The position numbers and the translations under genes are program-made. From Methylobacterium sp. J-030 (GTDB lineage: Bacteria; Pseudomonadota; Alphaproteobacteria; Rhizobiales; Beijerinckiaceae), in NCBI RefSeq assembly GCF_022829545.1, contig NZ_JAKSYM010000321.1:1-64000 (forward strand): a stretch of 64,000 nucleotides of DNA, in the 5' to 3' direction. The notes below the pieces were generated by a model. The model searched no databases. It worked only from the letters and a program-made list of their open reading frames with translations, and was not told the origin of the DNA. Shown in pieces: positions 57,241 through 64,000 of the stretch. Within the stretch, counting starts at the first letter, position 1; each line of letters opens with the position of its first letter.

Positions 57241-58218
57241 ATGCCCGCTTTGACTGAAACGATTGCCCTGGGCCAAACCCGGACGACCGCGGCGCGGAAG
57301 GGTCCGAGCCGGAACATGGACGCGCTGTTCCGCGGCTGCGCGTATGGCGCGGCGCTGCTGGTGCTGACGGTCCTCGTCGGGATCATCGGCTCGATCGTGT
57401 ACGGCGGGCTGCCCGCCTTTCAGGAGTTCGGCTTCGGCTTCCTGACCTCCAGCGCCTGGAACGTCGGGACCGAGCAGTACGGCGCCCTGGTGGCCGTCAT
57501 CGGCACGCTGACCTCCGCGCTCCTGGCCCTGGTCATCGGCGTCCCGATCTCGCTCGGCATCGCCATCTACCTCACGCAGCTCTGTCCGGGCTGGGCGCGC
57601 AAGCCGGTCGCCATGACGATCGAGCTGCTGGCCGCGGTTCCGAGCATCATCTACGGGATGTGGGGCCTGTTCGTCTTCGCGCCGCTCTTCGCCCGCTTCA
57701 TCGAGATCCCGATCTCCAACATCGTCGAGGGTCTGCCGATCGTCGGGACCGTGCTGTATGCCCGCATCCCGTCGGGCGTCGGCGTGCTCACCGCCGGCAT
57801 CATCCTGGCGATCATGATCGTGCCGTTCGTGGCCTCGGTCGCCCGCGACATGCTCGACCAGATCCCCACGATCCTGCGCGAGAGCGCCTACGGGGTCGGC
57901 TGCACCACCTGGGAGGTGACGCGCTTCGTCCTGATCCGGCACGCCTCGGTGTCGATCATCGGCGCGATCATGCTCGGCCTCGGCCGGGCGCTGGGCGAGA
58001 CGATGGCGGTGACCTTCGTGGTCGGCAACGCCAACCGCCTCTCGGCCTCGGTGTTCGATCCCGGCTCGACCATCGCGTCCCGGATCGCCAACGAGTTCAA
58101 CGAGGCGGACGGCATGCAGCTCAACGCCCTGATGGCGCTGGGCTGCATCCTGTTCGTCATCACCTTCATCGTCCTGATCGCAGCGCGCATCCTGACGTCG
58201 CGCGTGCGTGTCGGTTGA
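57241..58218 (+). CDS. pstC: Phosphate ABC transporter permease PstC
   Basis: A 325-residue inner-membrane permease with six helices, pairing with PstA and driven by PstB. Seen: [25 protein letters not shown] (first helix), [44 protein letters not shown], and the EAA-type loop [22 protein letters not shown] with [18 protein letters not shown]. The start at ATG 57241 ([11 protein letters not shown]) is chosen; upstream in-frame sequence is not conserved-looking. Confidence 0.95.
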   Translation: MPALTETIALGQTRTTAARKGPSRNMDALFRGCAYGAALLVLTVLVGIIGSIVYGGLPAFQEFGFGFLTSSAWNVGTEQYGALVAVIGTLTSALLALVIGVPISLGIAIYLTQLCPGWARKPVAMTIELLAAVPSIIYGMWGLFVFAPLFARFIEIPISNIVEGLPIVGTVLYARIPSGVGVLTAGIILAIMIVPFVASVARDMLDQIPTILRESAYGVGCTTWEVTRFVLIRHASVSIIGAIMLGLGRALGETMAVTFVVGNANRLSASVFDPGSTIASRIANEFNEADGMQLNALMALGCILFVITFIVLIAARILTSRVRVG

Positions 58219-58237
58219 GGAGCCGGTGAGGAGTCCC

Positions 58238-59125
58238 ATGGACGCGACCAACACACTCGCCGCCGCCCCCCTCGGAAGAAGCCGGGTCCGTCCCGGAAGG
58301 CGCCGGGCCGACGCGGTGCTCCGCGGCTTCTGCGCCTTCGCCACGCTGCTCGGCGTGATCGTGCTTGGCTCGATCCTGCTGATGCTGATCTTCGAGGGCG
58401 TGCGCGGCTTCACCCCGACCCTGCTGACCCAGCCAACCCCCGGGCCGGGCAGCGAGGGCGGCGGCATCGCCAACGCGGTGCTGGGCAGCCTGATCCTGAC
58501 GACCATCGGCATCGTCATCGCCACCCCGGTCGGCGTGATGGCCGGGACCTTCCTGGCGGAGTACGGCCGGACCTCGAAGCTGGCCGTCGTCATCCGCTTC
58601 CTCAACGACATCCTGCTCTCGGCGCCGTCGATCCTGATCGGCCTGTTCGTCTACACGCTGATGGTGCGGCCCATGGGCAGCTATTCCGGCTGGGCCGGCA
58701 GCGTGGCGCTCGCGATCATCGCCACGCCGGTGATCGTGCGCACCACGGAGGACATGCTGAGCCTCGTGCCGGGCACCCTGCGCGAGGCCGGCGCGGCCCT
58801 CGGCGCACCGGCCTCGACGGTGATCATGAAGGTGAGCTGGCGTGCCGCCTCGGCCGGCATCGTGACCGGCATCATCCTGGCGCTGGCCCGCATCGCCGGC
58901 GAGACCGCGCCGCTCCTGTTCACCGCGCTGAACAACAACAGCTGGTTCAACGCCGACCTCATGGGCGGCATCCCGAACCTGCCGGTGATGATCTACCAGT
59001 TCGCGCTTTCGCCCTATCCCAACTGGCAGCAGCTGGCCTGGGCCGGAGCCCTCCTGATCACCGTGACCATCCTCGCCCTCTCGATTGTCGCCCGCGTGGT
59101 GATCAAGCCGCAGCGGGCCCGCTGA
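58238..59125 (+). CDS. pstA: Phosphate ABC transporter permease PstA
   Basis: A 295-residue permease, second half of the membrane channel. It has [78 protein letters not shown], the EAA loop [20 protein letters not shown], and [15 protein letters not shown]. It starts 19 nt after pstC and ends 23 nt before pstB. Confidence 0.95.
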   Translation: MDATNTLAAAPLGRSRVRPGRRRADAVLRGFCAFATLLGVIVLGSILLMLIFEGVRGFTPTLLTQPTPGPGSEGGGIANAVLGSLILTTIGIVIATPVGVMAGTFLAEYGRTSKLAVVIRFLNDILLSAPSILIGLFVYTLMVRPMGSYSGWAGSVALAIIATPVIVRTTEDMLSLVPGTLREAGAALGAPASTVIMKVSWRAASAGIVTGIILALARIAGETAPLLFTALNNNSWFNADLMGGIPNLPVMIYQFALSPYPNWQQLAWAGALLITVTILALSIVARVVIKPQRAR

Positions 59126-59148
59126 AGCGCGCCCGAAGGATCAGCCCG

Positions 59149-59973
59149 ATGAGCAATGCCGCAGCGACCGCCGAGCCCCTGATCCAGCCCTCCGCCAGGG
59201 CCAGCGCCGACACCAAGGCGCCGGTCCGGATCGCCGTGAAGGGACTGAACTTCTACTATGGCCAGTTCCACGGCCTGAAGAACATCAACCTCAACTTCCA
59301 CGATCGGCAGGTGACCGCCCTGATCGGCCCGTCTGGCTGCGGGAAGTCGACGCTGCTGCGCACCTTCAACCGGATCTACAGCCTGTATCCGGAGCAGCGC
59401 GCCGAGGGTGAGATCCTGCTCGACGGGGTCAACATCCTGGATCCGAGGGTCGATCTCAACGACCTTCGCGCCCGGGTCGGCATGGTGTTCCAGAAGCCGA
59501 CGCCCTTCCCGATGTCGATCTACGACAACGTCGCCTTCGGCATCCGGCTCTACGAGAAGCTCGGCCGGTCGGAACTCGACGAGCGCGTCGAGTCGTCGCT
59601 GCGCAAGGCGGCGCTCTGGGACGAGGTGAAGGACAAGCTCAAGCAGTCCGGCATGGGCCTGTCGGGCGGCCAGCAGCAGCGCCTGTGCATCGCCCGCACC
59701 GTGGCCCAGCGCCCGGACGTGATCCTGTTCGACGAGCCGACCTCGGCGCTGGATCCGATTTCGACCGGCAGGATCGAGGAGCTGATCGAGCAGTTGCGCG
59801 ACGAGTTCACGATCGCGATCGTCACGCACAACATGCAGCAGGCGGCGCGCATCTCGCAATTCACCGCCTTCATGTATCTCGGCGAACTGATCGAATTCTC
59901 GCAGACCGAAAAGCTCTTCATGAATCCGACCGAGCGGCGGACGCAGGATTATATCACGGGCCGCTTCGGCTAA
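59149..59973 (+). CDS. pstB: Phosphate ABC transporter ATP-binding protein PstB
   Basis: A 274-residue ABC ATPase powering PstAC. Walker [22 protein letters not shown]-loop [18 protein letters not shown], signature [17 protein letters not shown], Walker [14 protein letters not shown], switch His THNMQQA. The [26 protein letters not shown] segment is typical of PstB. Length about the family's 255-275. Confidence 0.97.
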   Translation: MSNAAATAEPLIQPSARASADTKAPVRIAVKGLNFYYGQFHGLKNINLNFHDRQVTALIGPSGCGKSTLLRTFNRIYSLYPEQRAEGEILLDGVNILDPRVDLNDLRARVGMVFQKPTPFPMSIYDNVAFGIRLYEKLGRSELDERVESSLRKAALWDEVKDKLKQSGMGLSGGQQQRLCIARTVAQRPDVILFDEPTSALDPISTGRIEELIEQLRDEFTIAIVTHNMQQAARISQFTAFMYLGELIEFSQTEKLFMNPTERRTQDYITGRFG

Positions 59974-60007
59974 GCCGTGTCGCGGACCGGTCTTCGCGTC
60001 ACCGCGT

Positions 60008-60029
60008 CCCGGTCGCCGCGGCGACCGGG
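60008..60029. repeat. Perfect palindrome between pstB and phoU
   Basis: Two 11-bp arms, CCCGGTCGCCG and CGGCGACCGGG, meet without spacer in the 109-bp pstB-phoU gap. There is no T-run. It could be an mRNA hairpin that tunes phoU expression or a protein-binding site. Confidence 0.55.
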
Positions 60030-60082
60030 CGGGATCGCCGCAAACGCGTGGGATCGCACGCCCCCATCGAAGGATCCATCTC

Positions 60083-60802
60083 ATGCCCGGCCATATCGTT
60101 AGCTCCTACGACACCGATCTTGAGAATCTCCGTCGCTCGATCTCGGAGATGGGCGGCGTGGCGGAGAAGATGACCGCCGAGGCGACCGACGCGCTGGTCC
60201 GTCGCGACGACGGGCTCGCCCAGACGGTGATCCTCGCCGACAAGCGCCTCGACGCCCTGCAGCGGGACATCGAAGAGCGCTCTGTCCTGCTGATCGCCCG
60301 GCGCCAGCCCCTGGCGATCGACCTGCGCGAGACCATCTCGGCGATCCGCGTCTCCGGCGATCTGGAGCGGATCGGCGACCTCGCCAAGAACGTGGCCAAG
60401 CGCGTGGTGGCGATCTCCGATCAGGCGCCGGCTCAGAAGATCGTGCTGGGTGTCCGCCACATGAGCGACCTCGCGGAGGGCCAGCTCAAGGACGTGCTGG
60501 ACGCCTATGCGAGCCGCGACATCCAGGCCGCCCATGACGTGTGGGAGCGCGATGGCGAGATCGACGCGCTGTACAATTCCCTGTTCCGCGAACTCCTGAC
60601 CTACATGATGGAGGATCCGCGCAACATCTCGTTCTGCACGCACCTGCTGTTCTGCGCCAAGAACGTCGAACGCATCGGCGATCACACCACCAACATCGCT
60701 GAGACGATCCACTACCTTGCCACCGGCGAGACGCTCGCGGGCGACCGGCCCAAGAACGATGCGTCGAACTACGCGACGGTGGACGGGGGACAGGCTCCCT
60801 AA
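60083..60802 (+). CDS. phoU: Phosphate signalling regulator PhoU
   Basis: A 239-residue cytoplasmic protein that links PstSCAB to the PhoR/PhoB pathway and represses the Pho regulon when phosphate is ample. It is all-helical with two repeats, each containing metal-binding motifs such as ISGDLERIGDLAKNVA and ERIGDHTTNIAETIHYL (ExxxD). Length is normal (about 230-245). It is followed by phoB. Confidence 0.96.
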   Translation: MPGHIVSSYDTDLENLRRSISEMGGVAEKMTAEATDALVRRDDGLAQTVILADKRLDALQRDIEERSVLLIARRQPLAIDLRETISAIRVSGDLERIGDLAKNVAKRVVAISDQAPAQKIVLGVRHMSDLAEGQLKDVLDAYASRDIQAAHDVWERDGEIDALYNSLFRELLTYMMEDPRNISFCTHLLFCAKNVERIGDHTTNIAETIHYLATGETLAGDRPKNDASNYATVDGGQAP

Positions 60803-60906
60803 ATCATGATCCCGGATTCCGGTGCGCAGCGCCGAACGCGCACCTTGAGACAGGGCGGGTCCTCCGGCACCATCGGCGGCTCCGCCGCGAGAACGGGTCA
60901 TCGAAC

Positions 60907-61608
60907 GTGAGCATGCAAGTCCTGATCGTCGAGGACGAGGAGGCGCTGACCACGCTGCTGCGGTACAACCTGGAGGCCGAGGGCTTCCTGGTGGATTCGG
61001 CGGCCCGGGGCGACGATGCGGAACTGCTCCTGGCGGAGCGGATGCCCGATCTGGTCCTGCTCGACTGGATGCTGCCGGGTCTGTCCGGGATCGAGCTGTG
61101 CCGCCGCATCCGGGCGCGGCGCGAGACCGAGCGGCTGCCGGTGATCATGCTCACCGCCCGCGGCGAGGAGGGCGACCGGGTCCGCGGCCTCGGCACGGGC
61201 GCCGACGACTACATTGTCAAGCCGTTCTCCGTCCCGGAACTGCTCGCCCGGATCCGCGCCCTTCTGCGCCGGGCCAAGCCCGCTCATGTCTCCGACCGTC
61301 TGGCCGCCGGCGACCTCGAACTCGACCGCACCGGTCATCGGGTGCGCCGCGCCGGGGAGGAGTTGCATCTCGGCCCCACCGAGTTCCGGCTGCTGGAATT
61401 TCTGATGCTGGCGCCGGGCCGGGTCTTCTCGCGCGAACAGCTCCTCGACGGAGTCTGGGGCCACGACGTCTACATCGATGAGCGCACCGTCGACGTTCAT
61501 GTCGGGCGCCTGCGCAAGGCGCTGAACGGGCCGCGCCAGCCCGATCCGATCCGCACCGTCCGCGGCTCCGGCTACGCCTTCGACGAGACCTTCTCCCTCG
61601 AAGCCTGA
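60907..61608 (+). CDS. phoB: Phosphate regulon response regulator PhoB
   Basis: A 233-residue OmpR/PhoB-type activator. The receiver domain (1-120) has acidic VEDEE, phospho-acceptor Asp53 in LLDWMLPG, and Lys in DYIVKPF. The winged-helix DNA-binding domain (about 130-230) has LGPTEFRLLEFLML and YIDERTVDVHVGRLRKAL. GTG 60907 (MSMQVLIVEDEE) or ATG 60913 may be the start. Its cognate sensor phoR is not in the window. Confidence 0.94.
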   Translation: MSMQVLIVEDEEALTTLLRYNLEAEGFLVDSAARGDDAELLLAERMPDLVLLDWMLPGLSGIELCRRIRARRETERLPVIMLTARGEEGDRVRGLGTGADDYIVKPFSVPELLARIRALLRRAKPAHVSDRLAAGDLELDRTGHRVRRAGEELHLGPTEFRLLEFLMLAPGRVFSREQLLDGVWGHDVYIDERTVDVHVGRLRKALNGPRQPDPIRTVRGSGYAFDETFSLEA

Positions 61609-61621
61609 GGCGCCCAGTTTC

Positions 61622-61757
61622 GGTTTCAAAAGGTCGAGACCGCTTGCGGGTCCAGGGCAGGGCCCTGGTGTCGGGCATTGCCCGATCGTCGGGGCTCCGC
61701 CCGATCGTCGGGGCTCCGCCCCGACACCCCGCCAAAGGGCCAGCCCCCTGGAAACCC
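61622..61757. repeat. Repeat family B, copy 3 (inverted) with a tandem 19-bp unit
   Basis: Reading in reverse it matches the blocks at 38000 and 53216: GGTTTCAAAAGGTCGAGACC, then GCGGGTCCAGGGCAGGGCCCTGG. Further along, CCCGATCGTCGGGGCTCCG occurs twice in tandem (61681-61699 and 61700-61718), then CCGCCAAAGGGCCAGCCCCC. It separates phoB from the convergent dsbD-like gene. Confidence 0.75.
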
Positions 61758-61760
61758 CGG

Positions 61761-63914
61761 TCAGCGTGTCAGCGCGGCGCTCCTGTCGGCGGCCGGCACC
61801 GAGGCCAGCGCCTGCAGAACCGTCCCCTCGGTCAGGATCTGCGGCAGCACCTGGGGCTCACCGGCGCCGGTATAGAGCAGGTAGAGCGGCACGCCGCTCC
61901 GTCCGTGCTTCTCCAGAAGACGGGTGATCTCGGGGTTCTGGTTGGTCCAGTCGCCCTTCAGATAGGTCACGCCCCGCTCGGCCATCGCGGTCCGCACGGC
62001 CTTGGTGGAGAGCGAGGTCGTCTCGTTGACCGCGCAGGTGATGCACCACGCGGCCGTCATGTTGACGAAGGCGGGCTTGCGCGCGTTCACCAGCGCGTCG
62101 AGGCGCGCCTGCGTGAACGGCTCGATGCCGTCCGCGGCGGCCCGGGTGCCCGCGCCGGCTCGGTCGTGCTCGAGGCTCACCATGATCACCCCGACGGCGG
62201 CGAGCGCGATGGCCGCGGTTACCCGCGCGACCCGCCCCGCTGACGGGTTCGCGCCCCGGCCGCGGTTCAGGGCCCAGGCGGCGAAGCCCACCAGCACGAG
62301 GCCGATCAGCGCCGCCAGCAGGCCCTGCGGAGCGACCTGCTGCGCGAGGACCCAGATCAGCCAGGCTACGGTGGCGTAGACCGGGAAGGCCAGGATCTGC
62401 TTGAGTGTCTCCATCCAGGCGCCGGGCCGCGGCAGCGCCCGCAGGGCCGGGGGCCAGACGGTGAGGGCCAGGAAGGGCAGGGCGAGGCCGAACCCGAGGC
62501 TCGCGAAGACGACGAGCGCCACGCCGGCGCTCTGGGTCAGTGCGAACCCCACCGCGGAGCCCATGAACGGCGCCGTGCAGGGCGTCGCCACCAGCGTCGC
62601 CAGAACGCCGGTGAAGAACGAGCCGGCCAACCCGTCCCGCCGGGCGAGGCTGTCGCCGACACCCGCGAACCGATTGCCGAGCGCGACCACGCCGGACAGG
62701 CTCAGGCCCATCGCGAAGAGCAGATAGGCGATCCCGGCCACGACCAGGGGCGATTGCAGCTGGAACCCCCAGCCGATCGCCGCCCCACCGCCCTTCAGGC
62801 CGATCAGCACGGCGGCGAGTCCGAGAAAGCTCGCCAGCACGCCGGCCGTGTACGCAAGACCGTGCAGGCGCAGGCGGGCCGGGCCCTCTCCGGCATGCCG
62901 CACAAGGCTCAGCACCTTGATCGACAGGACGGGGAAGACGCAGGGCATCAGGTTGAGGATCAGACCGCCGAGGAAGGCGAAGGCGGCCGCGGTCGCGAGC
63001 GTCAGCGCATCGAGGTCGGACACGGCTGCCCGCGCCGGCGCCGTCTCCGCGGGCAGCGGCGCGGTCGCGGCCGGAAGCACCGGATCGTCGCCATACGCAA
63101 AGGCGAGGCGGCGGGGCCCCGATGCGGTCACCTCGTCCAGGGTCAGCACGCCCGGAAGGGCCGCGGGGGCCGGTTCGTCCGGGCTGCTCCGGGCGAGGGT
63201 GAGGTGCAGGCCGGAACCGTCGACGGTCATCACCTGCGCGGCGGCGTTGTCGATCGCGGTCTCGGCATAGGGAAAGTAGGCGGCGTTCCGGATGGCGTCG
63301 GGTTTGAGGCCGGTCGCCGCGAAATCGAGCTTCAGGGTATCGCCCTGGCTCGACAGGCCGAGTGGCCAGAGCGCCGGGGCGGGGAGGGCGGCCCGGGCGC
63401 GGGCGAACAGGGCGGCGTTGTCCGGGTCGGGGCGCGGCGCGCCCACCGGCAGGGTGAGGGCGAGGTCGGCGGAACCCGGCACGCACTCGGTCTCGCAGAC
63501 GAGGTAGGTCAGCTTGGCCTGGATCTGCACCGGGCTTGCCGGGTCCAGGCTCGGCGGCGGCGTCACGGGGACGAGGAGGGTGACCTCGCCCTCGTAGCCG
63601 TAGTTCATCAGCGTGGCGATCGGGATGCGCTCCGGCGACGGCCACCGGATCGCTCCCGCGTTGAAGCCGGCCGGCAGGGTCCAGGTCACCTCGGGCGGTA
63701 GGCCCGAATCCCCCGGGTTGCGCCAGTAGACGTGCCAGCCGGGCTTCACCTGCATCCGCACCGCCAGGGTGAAGGGCTGCGCCCCCGCCACCGCGGCAGG
63801 CTCGGCCACGAGGCTCGACCGCACGAGATCCGGCGGCGTGCGCAGCCCCTGCGCTAGGGCGGCCGACAGACTCGCGGCGAGGAGCAGGATCGGGAGTACG
63901 AGGCGGCGGATCAT
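61761..63914 (-). CDS. DsbD/ScsB-like thiol:disulfide interchange protein
   Basis: A 717-residue membrane reductase that brings reducing power from cytoplasmic thioredoxin to the periplasm. It has a signal peptide (VLPILLLAASLSAALAQG), an N-terminal immunoglobulin-like periplasmic domain (about 25-300), eight helices with the first redox Cys in LMPCVFPVLSIK and the second in TPCTAPFMGSA, and a C-terminal periplasmic thioredoxin domain with AAWCITCAVN (Cys near residues 624 and 627). It may be closer to ScsB than to classic DsbD because of the N-terminal domain, so no symbol is given. It is convergent with phoB. Confidence 0.9.
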   Translation of the reverse strand: MIRRLVLPILLLAASLSAALAQGLRTPPDLVRSSLVAEPAAVAGAQPFTLAVRMQVKPGWHVYWRNPGDSGLPPEVTWTLPAGFNAGAIRWPSPERIPIATLMNYGYEGEVTLLVPVTPPPSLDPASPVQIQAKLTYLVCETECVPGSADLALTLPVGAPRPDPDNAALFARARAALPAPALWPLGLSSQGDTLKLDFAATGLKPDAIRNAAYFPYAETAIDNAAAQVMTVDGSGLHLTLARSSPDEPAPAALPGVLTLDEVTASGPRRLAFAYGDDPVLPAATAPLPAETAPARAAVSDLDALTLATAAAFAFLGGLILNLMPCVFPVLSIKVLSLVRHAGEGPARLRLHGLAYTAGVLASFLGLAAVLIGLKGGGAAIGWGFQLQSPLVVAGIAYLLFAMGLSLSGVVALGNRFAGVGDSLARRDGLAGSFFTGVLATLVATPCTAPFMGSAVGFALTQSAGVALVVFASLGFGLALPFLALTVWPPALRALPRPGAWMETLKQILAFPVYATVAWLIWVLAQQVAPQGLLAALIGLVLVGFAAWALNRGRGANPSAGRVARVTAAIALAAVGVIMVSLEHDRAGAGTRAAADGIEPFTQARLDALVNARKPAFVNMTAAWCITCAVNETTSLSTKAVRTAMAERGVTYLKGDWTNQNPEITRLLEKHGRSGVPLYLLYTGAGEPQVLPQILTEGTVLQALASVPAADRSAALTR

Positions 63915-64000
63915 GCTGTCCCTTCGCGCGCCGGGCGTTCGTAGTTTCAGGCGCGGAGTCTTCGTGCGCGGCGCGGGCTTTTCCGTGACGGGATGTTGTA

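Overview
The window is about 64 kb of very GC-rich DNA, roughly 70% G+C by eye, from an alphaproteobacterium. Methylobacterium or a close relative is the best guess. The gene styles are alphaproteobacterial: CIRCE-controlled groESL, a PleC/DivJ-like kinase, a NepR-like protein and TTAACCAT boxes of CtrA type. A FdhF/YdeP-type molybdoenzyme plus a small partner resembles the formate dehydrogenase 4 pair of Methylobacterium. The genus is an inference. There is no prophage, IS transposase, CRISPR array, rRNA or tRNA. The only RNA gene I recognise is rnpB (RNase P RNA).

Layout. 1-2.5 kb: groES and the 5' part of groEL on the minus strand, with a clear promoter and a CIRCE operator, divergent from corA. 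2.5-8.4 kb: a soluble PAS chemoreceptor, then the ligase-associated DNA-repair pair PdeM and DExH helicase with an alpha/beta hydrolase. 8.7-16.4 kb: a small membrane protein, a MATE exporter, a glycine-zipper protein, a CitE-like lyase, the FDH4-like pair, pyrD and a DUF952 protein. 16.7-22.2 kb: an S24 (LexA/CI-like) regulator and two histidine kinases. 22.4-28.5 kb: pepN, a lone flagellin gene with a strong terminator, gloA and rnpB.

28.9-53.1 kb is a complete dcw (division and cell wall) cluster: rsmH-ftsL-ftsI-murE-murF-mraY-murD-ftsW-murG-murC-murB-ddl-ftsQ-ftsA-ftsZ-lpxC, then bamD. It is broken by three accessory insertions: an antisense chemoreceptor between murD and ftsW, a DUF559 nuclease-fold gene between murC and murB, and an AbrB/MazF-type toxin-antitoxin pair between murB and ddl. 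I see no mraZ upstream of rsmH. recN follows, then a small NepR-like protein. 55.9-61.6 kb is a phosphate regulon, pstSCAB-phoU-phoB, with a triple 11-bp PhoB box, two intercistronic hairpins and no phoR. The window ends with a DsbD-like thiol:disulfide reductase on the minus strand.

Themes. Half-sites spaced as in CtrA boxes lie upstream of a chemoreceptor, rsmH, ftsW, lpxC and the NepR-like gene, which suggests cell-cycle control of division and envelope genes. Several palindromic repeat families sit between genes, and two GC-rich palindromes are read through as protein in the helicase and the DUF559 gene.
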